The notes beneath the pieces are model-generated. The model was not told the DNA's origin, searched no databases, and saw nothing but the letters and a program-made list of their open reading frames with translations. From the NCBI GenBank assembly GCA_964528675.1, contig CAZGTU010000001.1, forward strand, positions 1 through 64,000: a stretch of 64,000 bases of DNA. The letters are read 5' to 3'. Positions 17,411-25,526 of the stretch are shown here, piece by piece (the first letter of the stretch is position 1; each line of letters starts with the position of its first letter). The DNA comes from CAYRTD01 sp964528675 (GTDB lineage Bacteria > Bacteroidota > Bacteroidia > Bacteroidales > GCA-2748055). Both the position numbers and the translations under genes were made by a program.

Positions 17411-19243
17411 CTATATTTTTCGCAATAGGCACACCCAATCCCCTTCACTCTCACTTCCCGGATACCCGGGATCAACAATTTTTCCACCCCTTACTTCCGC
17501 GATATTACCTTCAATTAATTCTCCTCCTGTGCGAGGATTAAACCATCCTACAGAAAATTCCCCCGATACCTTTCTGAGGTCAATTCCTGTTTCAGAAAGA
17601 TCAGGATAATAAACAGCATAAACTTCATTTTCTTTGGCAAAACAATAGGCTTCCTGATTTACAAGGTCATCCATGCTTGTCATTTCGTGGAATGGCAAAT
17701 ATTTATGAAAGAAATCAAGTGCAATTGCAGTCTGTTCCCATAAATTATCCCTCGAGCGCCAGTCTTCACAGCTAAGATCACCATGGGGAAATTTGTAGCC
17801 AAAATACCACTCCACTCCTCCTCCACCGGCCATCAGGTTCCCCCACAATACATTATGACGTATGGTATCATGATCCGGATCAACCTCATCGGGCAGGGCA
17901 CCTTTCCAGTGAGGTCCGATTTCATCAATACAAACCACCCACTGGTGAGCAGAATCTGAAGACAGATCAAGCCATTTCAATGTCTGACGATGCGCATCAA
18001 GGGGATTGTAAATCTGTATAGAAGGTCCATTAAAATTTTCGAATCCAAGATATTGCGGGAGGTATTTTTCCTTTTGACGCGGACTGGCATGGGTATGCAT
18101 AACAATAAAATGGTCGTAAGGATCAATTTCTCTCAGGTAATCAGCCATTCGTTTGGTATCTTTGACCGTCTGTCCATACGGAGACCAGTTGGTGGCATGA
18201 TGTTCTTCACCAAGGTTCCATGTTATGGCCAGGTGATGTGAAAATCTTGCTACCAGCTCCCGGAGATAAAGTTTTCTTTGCACATCAAGATAGCCGGCGT
18301 CAAGTAAACATTCATTTTCTGTTTCCTGGAGGACAACATGGAGCATGATACCGAGAGAATCCATATGGGAAAAGACAATTTCCCACTGATCAAGCTTTGA
18401 GCAATCAAAACGGTATCGTTCGTTTCTCTGGGTGTAGGGCCACACATCTTCCCCATCGCCGAGAATATTCATCGTAAGAAAATAAACGGAATTCATATTT
18501 TTGCCGGCAAGATAATTCAATGCCCCTATGATGCCTTTGCCTTTACCATCCTGCCATGTGGGATCAGTCTCTTTCCAGTCCTTCACATGTGGTTCATATG
18601 CATGGAGTCCGAGATTCGGACTATCTTCGCCCGATCTTTGCTTGTTGTATCCTCCGTAATAAGTACTGTCAAATTCATTATAGGCGAGAAAATTTTCAGG
18701 ACTGTCAGCTCCGCCCTTCAGGAAGTATTCACCTGTACCAGCATGTTTTAAGTAGCGTTCACCGGTATAAAACAGTCGCCCTTTAGCTCTGAAATCTTTT
18801 CCTTCCTTATCGCTTTCTTCAACCTCGAGTTCTCCTGTAAAACCATTTACCGGCAAGGATTCACCGTAATTCTTTTTTTCCGAAACTGCTATATTCTTCC
18901 CCTTCTTAAAGTCTATCTCATACTTCCATACACCAGGTTCATCGGGAGAAAAATGAGCTCTCCATACAGATCCCCCATTAGCGCTGCTTTCTGCTGCGTT
19001 CTCGTCAGCAGCAAAGTATCCCGGAACAGTAAATTCTTTGTTACCCTTTGAAAAGGTAACATCGAGCTTATAGTCAAGGAAAGGATTGGGAACTGCCTGT
19101 TCATATGTCTCCGGGCCATCAATCTCAATTGTTATTTTGTGCCAGGTTTTCATTTCACCGCTTACAGTGACTTTTTGATTTTCACTACAGGAATTAAAAA
19201 GGAAAATCACAGCTAAAAAAGATAAGAGCTTAAAAAAATTCAT
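17411..19243 (-). CDS. DUF5060 domain glycoside-hydrolase-like lipoprotein
   Basis: A 610-residue lipoprotein: signal peptide with lipobox FLFNS-C at residue 19. An N-terminal beta-sandwich of the DUF5060 type covers ~25-130 (WHKITIEIDGPE, VWRAHFSPDEPGVWKYEIDF). A TIM-barrel-like catalytic region covers ~165-500 with candidate acidic catalytic residues in TWNLGEEH and VVCIDEIGPHW. The last ~90 residues form a collagen-bind-2-like domain (YAVYYPDLSETGIDLRKVSG, FNPRTGGEL) also present in the DUF4038 protein at 46478. It probably releases a sugar from a polysaccharide at the cell surface or in the periplasm. Third gene from the 3' end of the GntR operon. Confidence 0.82.
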   Translation of the reverse strand: MNFFKLLSFLAVIFLFNSCSENQKVTVSGEMKTWHKITIEIDGPETYEQAVPNPFLDYKLDVTFSKGNKEFTVPGYFAADENAAESSANGGSVWRAHFSPDEPGVWKYEIDFKKGKNIAVSEKKNYGESLPVNGFTGELEVEESDKEGKDFRAKGRLFYTGERYLKHAGTGEYFLKGGADSPENFLAYNEFDSTYYGGYNKQRSGEDSPNLGLHAYEPHVKDWKETDPTWQDGKGKGIIGALNYLAGKNMNSVYFLTMNILGDGEDVWPYTQRNERYRFDCSKLDQWEIVFSHMDSLGIMLHVVLQETENECLLDAGYLDVQRKLYLRELVARFSHHLAITWNLGEEHHATNWSPYGQTVKDTKRMADYLREIDPYDHFIVMHTHASPRQKEKYLPQYLGFENFNGPSIQIYNPLDAHRQTLKWLDLSSDSAHQWVVCIDEIGPHWKGALPDEVDPDHDTIRHNVLWGNLMAGGGGVEWYFGYKFPHGDLSCEDWRSRDNLWEQTAIALDFFHKYLPFHEMTSMDDLVNQEAYCFAKENEVYAVYYPDLSETGIDLRKVSGEFSVGWFNPRTGGELIEGNIAEVRGGKIVDPGYPGSESEGDWVCLLRKI

Positions 19244-19254
19244 AGTAGTAGTTT

Positions 19255-19899
19255 TTATGTTTTTTCAATGATTATTGCTCTGACAGGTGCTCCATCCCCT
19301 CCTTCTATTTTTAGGGGGAGGGCAATTAACTTTACGAAATCGGTTTTTACACTTTCCAGATTGGTCAATCCTTCCAGGATAAGGATATCCGCTTCAAGCA
19401 GTATTCTGTGAATTTCCCTGAGTTCTTGGGTTTTATTCACATCAGCAACAGAGGGTGGTTCTACCCCCACCAAATTCACCTGTTTCATTGCCAGCCATTC
19501 AGCAAGTTCTTTTGAAATCCTGGGTAGCTTATTTCGATACATTTCCGGATCATCATGGTAACGGCTCCAGCCTGTATTGAATATCACAGCCTGTCCTTTT
19601 TTGATAATTCCGGAAACATCTCCAAGACAATCCGGAGTCAATAATCCGCCCGGTTCAATATCCGGAATTCTTACAATGTGACAATCACACAAAAACCTTT
19701 CAGCCGGAATCTGGTCTATCGTTTTTGAATTAATATCAAAATGCACCGGAGCATCCATATGCGTTCCGGCATGAGAATAGATTTTAAGTTCTGTAGCATT
19801 CCAGCCGTCTTTTTCCATTGTTTTTGCCACAGTTTTACTAAAACCCCTCATGGGTTCCTTAAGTGGCAGTGTAATATCAATGGTCCTGGAATTTTTCAT
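19255..19899 (-). CDS. Cyclase family metal-dependent hydrolase
   Basis: A 214-residue protein of the cyclase/kynurenine formamidase-like family. The metal-binding signature HxGTHxDxPxH is present as SHAGTHMDAPVHFD near residue 45, and a second conserved part is VGVEPPSVADV. Family enzymes hydrolyse amides or lactones. In this operon it may open a lactone or act on an amide of the sugar acid, which is inference. It sits 3 bp downstream of the dehydrogenase gene. Cytoplasmic, no signal peptide. Confidence 0.87.
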   Translation of the reverse strand: MKNSRTIDITLPLKEPMRGFSKTVAKTMEKDGWNATELKIYSHAGTHMDAPVHFDINSKTIDQIPAERFLCDCHIVRIPDIEPGGLLTPDCLGDVSGIIKKGQAVIFNTGWSRYHDDPEMYRNKLPRISKELAEWLAMKQVNLVGVEPPSVADVNKTQELREIHRILLEADILILEGLTNLESVKTDFVKLIALPLKIEGGDGAPVRAIIIEKT

Positions 19900-19902
19900 T
19901 TT

Positions 19903-20952
19903 TTAGAGTTTCTCACTGACCAAATCAGCAAGTTCCATGGTTTTTTTAGTTCCGCCAATATCAACGGGTAAGTTTCCGGCTTCAAGCACGCTGTCTGTTG
20001 CATTAATAATTGCTTCTGAAGCCCTTATCTCTCCGAGATGTTCAAGCATAAGTGAAACGGACCAGAACATACCCACCGGATTTGCAATATTCTGTCCGGC
20101 TATATCTGGAGCAGATCCGTGGATAGGCTCAAACATGGAAGGGTATTCTTTTTCCGGATTCAGATTTCCGCTCCCCCCGAGACCAAGGCTGCCCATAAGA
20201 GCTCCTCCGAGGTCACTGAGAATATCGCCAAAAAGATTGGTGGTTAGTACAACATCGAAGATCCACGGACGCAGAACAAAATTTGCTGATGTTGCATCAA
20301 TATACATAAAGCGGTGTTCAACATCAGGATATTGCTCTGATACTTCACCAATTACACGGTCCCAGTAAGTTAAGCTGTTTATAAGTGTATTGGACTTTGT
20401 AACGGTGGTGACTTTTTTGTTCCGTTTCCTGGCCAGTTGAAAAGCATAATGAGCAATTCTTTCGGTTCCGAAACGGGTAAAAATACTTGTATCCACTCCC
20501 ATTCCCTGAGGAGTATCGGGACTTATCTGGTTCCCTACCTGTACAAATTCACCCTCGTTATTTTCCCTGACAACCACAAAATCGAAGGGGGTCTCATCCC
20601 TTAATGGTCGCTTTACTCCCTTCCAGTTCCTTACCGGTCGAAAATTAACATATTGCTGAAAGTTTGTTCTTACTTTAAAGGTATAATCCTTAGCGGGTAA
20701 AGTATCGTCAACATCGGGCAGCCCTACAGCACCAAATAGGATGGCATCATAATTTTTCAACTTCTTAAGCCCGTCATCCGGCATGAATACTCCATTTTTT
20801 TTATAATAGCCTGCACCATAAGCATATTCATCAAATGAAACCTTAAAACCGAATGAGGATGCAGCCTTTTCAAGTACTTTCACACCTGCCGGAGTTATTT
20901 CATGACCGATTCCATCACCTGGAACCAGGGCAATTTTGTAAGAGTTAGTCAT
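19903..20952 (-). CDS. Isocitrate/isopropylmalate-family dehydrogenase, tartrate dehydrogenase-like
   Basis: A 349-residue beta-decarboxylating dehydrogenase. The nucleotide region GDGIGHEITPAGVKVLE, the substrate arginines around FRPVRNWKGVKRPLRDETPFDFVVVRENNEGE, the metal aspartates in TTNLFGDILSDLGGALMGSLGLGGSGNLN, and FEPIHGSAPDIAGQNIANP are all present. The FDFVVVRENNEGEF form resembles tartrate dehydrogenase/decarboxylase more than LeuB. It should oxidise a malate- or tartrate-like hydroxy acid with NAD. It overlaps the GntR gene by 8 bp and leaves 3 bp before the cyclase gene, so translation is coupled. Confidence 0.88.
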   Translation of the reverse strand: MTNSYKIALVPGDGIGHEITPAGVKVLEKAASSFGFKVSFDEYAYGAGYYKKNGVFMPDDGLKKLKNYDAILFGAVGLPDVDDTLPAKDYTFKVRTNFQQYVNFRPVRNWKGVKRPLRDETPFDFVVVRENNEGEFVQVGNQISPDTPQGMGVDTSIFTRFGTERIAHYAFQLARKRNKKVTTVTKSNTLINSLTYWDRVIGEVSEQYPDVEHRFMYIDATSANFVLRPWIFDVVLTTNLFGDILSDLGGALMGSLGLGGSGNLNPEKEYPSMFEPIHGSAPDIAGQNIANPVGMFWSVSLMLEHLGEIRASEAIINATDSVLEAGNLPVDIGGTKKTMELADLVSEKL

Positions 20953-21613
20953 TTTTAAGTATTTTTTCCTGTTGTTTTATTTGATTTTCAATGAGATTTC
21001 TGGCTTTTCTGGAATGTATTCTTATCAGTTCCTCGGCTTTATCAGAAGATCTGTCTCTGAAAGCCCGGAGGATGAGTCGATGATCCTGCATCGATTCTTT
21101 CAGAGGTAGTATGATCCCTTTGGGATATGTCCTGATCAGAATGCTTCCCATATTATTCAACTTCTGCAATACACCGTTTCCACTGTATTTTATGATTGAT
21201 TCATGAAATGTATGATCTGCAGTCTGGTATTTGTTTTCATCAATATTATCAAGGTCTTTAAAAGGAAGGAAAAGATCCTCCAGAAAGCTTAGTTGTTCAT
21301 CTGTCATGGATTGAGCGGCTCTCCTGGCTGCTATCCCTTCGAGTCCCTCCCTGCATTCAAAAGCTTCCATTATGGCCACCAGGTCAGTTTTTTTTACGTA
21401 AATTCCACGCCTGGGAACGCTTTCAACAAGAAATTCATCCTCCAGCATCTGGAATGCTTTATGCAATGGCATACGGCTAACCCCAAGCATTGAAGCAATT
21501 TTTTCCTGGGGTATTTTTTCACCCGGCGCAAGTTCTCCTGAAAGGATCATCTCCCTGATTTTAGCATAAACCTGGTAACTAAGGTCTGTATATTGAATGG
21601 GTTGTATGTCCAT
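20945..21613 (-). CDS. GntR family transcriptional regulator (FadR/FCD subfamily)
   Basis: A 222-residue regulator. The N-terminal winged helix-turn-helix covers about residues 10-75 (YAKIREMILSGELAPGEKIPQEKIASMLGVSRMPLHKAFQMLEDEFLVE). The C-terminal helical FCD ligand domain covers ~85-215 and includes the metal/ligand histidines in ADHTFHESI and HRLILRAFRDR. It leads the six-gene operon and overlaps the dehydrogenase gene by 8 bp. The palindrome at 21673-21686 in its promoter fits the FCD operator pattern, so autorepression relieved by a sugar-acid ligand is likely. Confidence 0.92.
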   Translation of the reverse strand: MDIQPIQYTDLSYQVYAKIREMILSGELAPGEKIPQEKIASMLGVSRMPLHKAFQMLEDEFLVESVPRRGIYVKKTDLVAIMEAFECREGLEGIAARRAAQSMTDEQLSFLEDLFLPFKDLDNIDENKYQTADHTFHESIIKYSGNGVLQKLNNMGSILIRTYPKGIILPLKESMQDHRLILRAFRDRSSDKAEELIRIHSRKARNLIENQIKQQEKILKND

Positions 21614-21659
21614 TTCCGAATATTTCAGTTTATACGGTTGTATTTTTATGAAACTTTTT

Positions 21660-21686
21660 CAAATATAATACTTTTTGTATACAAAA
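21660..21686 (-). promoter_or_regulatory. Promoter -7 element and GntR-type operator of the sugar-acid operon
   Basis: On the minus strand, TATATTTG (21660-21667) fits the Bacteroidota -7 consensus. Six bases upstream of it lies the perfect 14-bp palindrome TTTTGTATACAAAA (21673-21686), whose TTGTATACAA core fits the FadR/FCD GntR operator form (tnGTnnnACna-like). It lies in the -33/-7 spacer, 60 bp from the GntR start, where a bound repressor would block the polymerase. Confidence 0.65.
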
Positions 21687-22000
21687 TACAGAATACAGAT
21701 TTAAATTTTTACATTTCTAAGAATCTAAGTTTTTTTTAATAAGATGATTTTTCAGACAACCCTTTTTTAAGGTGAAAACATTTTTCGAAGTGTGCTACAT
21801 CTTTATATCCCTGAGAAATCTTAACGAAAACCTCTTCAGAAAGAAAAGAGGAAACATACATTTGAATATTTTTTTACAAAAAAACGCTGAGATTTTTTGT
21901 TTTTTTCTATTAATAAGTAGAAAGTAAAAATTAAGAATCTTATTTTAGGCTTTATATTCGGGAGAATAAAAATTCGGATTGGCTTATTAACACTTTGCCT
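21687..22000. other. Divergent AT-rich intergenic region, no gene
   Basis: About 310 bp of AT-rich DNA between the GntR operon and the helicase gene. An ATTAATAAG..CTTATT-like weak inverted stretch is the only structure near 21911-21945. No promoter for the helicase can be named with confidence. Confidence 0.5.
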
Positions 22001-24544
22001 ATGGAAAACACCAAACTTGACCTGGCTTATCGTTTTGTGAATTACACCGGTGAAAACATTTTCCTCACCGGAAAGGCAGGAACGGGAAAAACGACTTTTT
22101 TGCACAACATTAAAAGAAAAGGTTTGAAAAGGGCAGTGGTTGTAGCTCCTACGGGTGTTGCCGCTATTAATGCAGGTGGTGTGACCATACATTCCTTCTT
22201 CCAGATGCCTTTCGGTCCCATTATTCCGGAAACACAAAGAAACTCTACTCAGCGAGATAAATCCTCATTTCAGCGAAAGTTTAATAAAGAAAAGATAAAC
22301 ATCATCAAAAGCATGGATTTGCTGATCATTGATGAGATCAGTATGGTGAGGGCTGATCTGTTGGATGGCATTGATGAAGTTTTACGCAAATACAGGGATC
22401 ACGAAAAACCTTTCGGCGGGATACAATTATTGATGATAGGTGACCTTGAGCAGCTTGCTCCTGTTGTTAAAGAAGATGAGTGGATGCTTTTAAGAGATCA
22501 TTATCAGAATGCTTTTTTCTTCAGCAGTAAAGCATTGCAAAAGACAAATTTTGTAAGCATTGTGCTCGACCATGTATACAGGCAAAGCGACCAGAGTTTC
22601 ATTGCAATACTTAATAAGGTAAGGAACAAAGACCTTGATAGTGAGTCAATTCAAAAATTAAACAGCAGGTACATCCCGGGTTTTATTAAAGAAGATCAAG
22701 AAGGCTATATAATTCTCACCACTCATAATGCCACGGCAAGAAATATCAATAAAACCCGGTTGGATCTTTTATCCCATAAAACCCGGACATTTGAAGCCGA
22801 AATTGTCGGCGATTTTCCCGAGCACTCCTTCCCTACTGACCCCATACTTGAACTCAAAACCGGTGCCCAGGTAATGTTTGTAAAAAATGACCAGTCGAAG
22901 GAAAAAAGATACTTTAACGGGAAGATCGGCGTCATTGTTGAAATGGAAGAAGACACCGTCTTTATAAAATGCGAAGGAGAAGAGGATGTAATTGGTGTAG
23001 ATCCTGTGGAATGGGAGAACATGAAATACAGCATCGACAGGAATACGAAGGAGATCAGTGAAAAAGTTACCGGTACTTTCACCCAGCTACCCCTGAAATT
23101 AGCATGGGCCATCACCATTCACAAAAGTCAGGGATTAACTTTTGAAAAAGCCATTATTGATGCCGCGGCTTCATTTGCTCACGGCCAGGTTTATGTAGCT
23201 CTCAGTCGTTGCAAAAGCCTGGAAGGAATGGTGCTTAACACTCCCATTGACCCATCATGTTTCATTCACAACTCCGAAGTGACCGGTTTTACTCAGAATG
23301 TGGAAAACAATCCTCCCAACGAAAATCACCTCTCACGTGCAAGAAAAGCATTTGAAGAGAATCTTCTGACGGAGCTATTCGGTTTCAAACAAATTAATTT
23401 TGTTCTTTTAAAATTGAAAAAAGATCTCGATTCACACAGTAGAATAGTTGTGGGTAATCTTCGGCAGATCATTGAAAGTTTGCACCCTTTGTTTGCAAAG
23501 GATATACTTACAATATCTGAACGTTTTCATCCCAAAATCAGACAGATGCTCAGGGAAAATATGGAGTTGGACAAGAACCTGAGATTGCAGGAAAAGATTT
23601 CCGGAGCTTCCGCTTATTTCCAGGATAAGTTGAAAAACATCCTTGGTGAGAAAATTGAAAATGCAGAATTTGAGACTGATAATCAAGAGGTAAAAAAGCT
23701 TATAAACAATTCGGTTGATCAGATCCGTCAGCTTATACATTTTAAAAATACCTGTTTAAAGGCCTGTCAAAATGGCTTTGATCTTGCCAGTTATCTTGAA
23801 GTCAAAGCCAAAGCCCAGTTGGAAGAATTACCCAAAAAGAAAAAGACCTCCGTTTCGGAAAAAATTGAGACTGGTGATATTGGCGATGTCCGAAATCCAA
23901 AGCTATACAAAGATCTTATTCGTTGGAGGAACAGGGTGGCAGAGGAAAAATCCCTTCCCCACTATATGGTAATGCAGTTGAAACCCTTAATCACCTTGAG
24001 TAATTATGCACCAACCACCTTAAAAGAAATGAAGAGAATAAAAGGCATAGGAAAGGGAAAACTGAAAGCATACGGGGAAGAGCTCATACAGATCATCCAG
24101 TTGTCCGGTGCAGCCAACACCTTAAAGGTTGAAGAGCAGAAACCCAATGTTTCAAAAACGAAGGACAAAAAGAAAGGATCAGGAGAAGAATTAACAAATG
24201 AAAATAAGAAAGAAGTAAAGAAAACCAGGGCAGAAAAAACCCCAACTGCTGATATTAGTTACAGAATGTATAATTCAGGTATGAGCATTGAAGATATCGC
24301 GAAAGAAAGAGGCCTGGTTGTCAGTACAATTGAAGGACATCTTGCGGAAAAGATAAAAGAAGGATTGCTTGACATTTCAGATTTTGTTGAGAACGAAAAG
24401 ATCAACAAGATAAAAGAGTATTTTTCTCGCACAGAAAGCAATAAATTAACCGATGCAAGGGAGGCCCTTGGCGAAGAATACTCATTTGCCGAGTTGAAAT
24501 ATACGCGAAAATATCTGGAGCGCGAAGAGAATAAGCATATATGA
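22001..24544 (+). CDS. Pif1-like helicase with C-terminal HRDC and HTH_40 domains
   Basis: A protein of 847 residues from the ATG at 22001; an in-frame TTG two codons earlier is ignored. The N-terminal superfamily 1 helicase part has P-loop GKAGTGKTT (24-32), Walker B LLIIDEISMVRADLLDGID, GDLEQLAPV, and the Pif1/RecD-like late motifs HKSQGLTFEKAIID and HGQVYVALSRCKSLEG. The C-terminal half adds an HRDC domain (LYKDLIRWRNRVAEEKSLPHYMVMQ...GIGKGKLKAYG) and a helix-turn-helix of the RQC/HTH_40 type (YRMYNSGMSIEDIAKERGLVVSTIEGHLAE). HRDC plus this HTH are normally found on RecQ helicases, so this looks like an alternative 5'-3' helicase carrying RecQ-like accessory domains. Lysine-rich linkers join the parts. 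Confidence 0.9.
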   Translation: MENTKLDLAYRFVNYTGENIFLTGKAGTGKTTFLHNIKRKGLKRAVVVAPTGVAAINAGGVTIHSFFQMPFGPIIPETQRNSTQRDKSSFQRKFNKEKINIIKSMDLLIIDEISMVRADLLDGIDEVLRKYRDHEKPFGGIQLLMIGDLEQLAPVVKEDEWMLLRDHYQNAFFFSSKALQKTNFVSIVLDHVYRQSDQSFIAILNKVRNKDLDSESIQKLNSRYIPGFIKEDQEGYIILTTHNATARNINKTRLDLLSHKTRTFEAEIVGDFPEHSFPTDPILELKTGAQVMFVKNDQSKEKRYFNGKIGVIVEMEEDTVFIKCEGEEDVIGVDPVEWENMKYSIDRNTKEISEKVTGTFTQLPLKLAWAITIHKSQGLTFEKAIIDAAASFAHGQVYVALSRCKSLEGMVLNTPIDPSCFIHNSEVTGFTQNVENNPPNENHLSRARKAFEENLLTELFGFKQINFVLLKLKKDLDSHSRIVVGNLRQIIESLHPLFAKDILTISERFHPKIRQMLRENMELDKNLRLQEKISGASAYFQDKLKNILGEKIENAEFETDNQEVKKLINNSVDQIRQLIHFKNTCLKACQNGFDLASYLEVKAKAQLEELPKKKKTSVSEKIETGDIGDVRNPKLYKDLIRWRNRVAEEKSLPHYMVMQLKPLITLSNYAPTTLKEMKRIKGIGKGKLKAYGEELIQIIQLSGAANTLKVEEQKPNVSKTKDKKKGSGEELTNENKKEVKKTRAEKTPTADISYRMYNSGMSIEDIAKERGLVVSTIEGHLAEKIKEGLLDISDFVENEKINKIKEYFSRTESNKLTDAREALGEEYSFAELKYTRKYLEREENKHI

Positions 24545-24662
24545 TCTTAAGTCAGAGCTTTGGGCAATGCTGTCTATTTTCCGGTGAAGCTATTCAAGTC
24601 TTTTTCCAGGAAATAATAACCCCATACTTTATTTGATGTTTTATTCCGGGCTGGTCGAACAG

Positions 24663-24689
24663 ACCCTTAGGGTTTAAGACCCTAAGGGT
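24663..24689. repeat. REP-like palindrome upstream of the RAYT gene
   Basis: A perfect 11-bp inverted repeat, ACCCTTAGGGT / ACCCTAAGGGT, separated by TTAAG, 31 bp before the transposase ATG. The core resembles the palindromes at 25408-25455 and 30257-30305. Confidence 0.8.
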
Positions 24690-24720
24690 TTAATGACAAG
24701 TTCTTAAATATCTGTTATTT

Positions 24721-25353
24721 ATGAAAAAACCAAAGTATGAAAAGCTGGAATGTGGGAGCTATTACCACATCCATAACCGGGGCATAAATTCCTGTGATTT
24801 ATTCCTTGAAAATGAGAATTATGAACATTTTCTTCGTCTTTTTGATCGATATATTATACCGATCGCAAAGTGTTTTGCCTGGGTTTTAATGGGAAATCAT
24901 TTTCATTATTTTGTGAAGATCAAAAAGAAGGAAGAAATTTTAAATTATCAAGAAGTTGCAAGATTATCAGAAATGAATGCCGAAGACAGGGCGTATCAAC
25001 AGTTTTCCAACCTGTTCAATGCCTACACAAAGGCTTTTAATAAGAGATATGGCAGGACCGGGAGTTTATTTGAACATCCTTTTCGCCGAAAAAAGGTTGA
25101 AACCCGAATCTACTTTCAACAATTAATATTATATATCCATATGAATCCTGTCAAGCATGGCTTCAGGGACCATCCCCTGGACTATTCCTGGAGCAGTTTT
25201 AATGACTTCATTTCCAGAAAACCCACCAATCTGGATAAAAGAAAGGTCTTTGAATGGTTCAATAAAAAAGCAGATTTTAAGACCATGCATGATGAGATGG
25301 TTCAACTGGTTCATGCAGAGGATTTGAGTATTTTTTATCAAGAGATAATTTAG
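24721..25353 (+). CDS. REP-associated tyrosine transposase (RAYT, Y1_Tnp/IS200-like)
   Basis: A 210-residue single-domain transposase. The HUH motif is His60-Phe-His62 in MGNHFHYFVKI. The catalytic tyrosine is probably Tyr138 in the hallmark helix LYIHMNPVKHGF. The N-terminal YYHIHNRGIN and the FRRKKVETRIYFQQL segment are also typical. RAYTs cut and rejoin single-stranded DNA at REP palindromes and are thought to spread them through the genome. They usually occur as single-copy domesticated genes. Palindromes lie 31 bp upstream and 55 bp downstream, as expected. The gene appears intact. Confidence 0.9.
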   Translation: MKKPKYEKLECGSYYHIHNRGINSCDLFLENENYEHFLRLFDRYIIPIAKCFAWVLMGNHFHYFVKIKKKEEILNYQEVARLSEMNAEDRAYQQFSNLFNAYTKAFNKRYGRTGSLFEHPFRRKKVETRIYFQQLILYIHMNPVKHGFRDHPLDYSWSSFNDFISRKPTNLDKRKVFEWFNKKADFKTMHDEMVQLVHAEDLSIFYQEII

Positions 25354-25407
25354 TTAATTGGCTTTATAATATTGATTTACTAAAACTTAAGCGCTCGACA
25401 CTTTCAC

Positions 25408-25455
25408 ACCCTCAGGGTCTAAGACCTTCGAGGTTTTTAAAACCTCGAAGGTCTT
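25408..25455. repeat. REP-like palindrome downstream of the RAYT gene
   Basis: ACCCTCAGGGT (25408-25418) is followed by a perfect 17-bp inverted repeat, AAGACCTTCGAGGTTTT / AAAACCTCGAAGGTCTT (25421-25437 and 25439-25455), with a one-base spacer. It could also act as a terminator, but the family resemblance to 24663 and 30257 points to a REP unit. Confidence 0.8.
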
Positions 25456-25526
25456 GGTGTAAAGTAAAACTTAAGCCCTGCTCCCATCCCCGTTTTTTCA
25501 TATCTTCGTAAAAAAACACCAGCACT

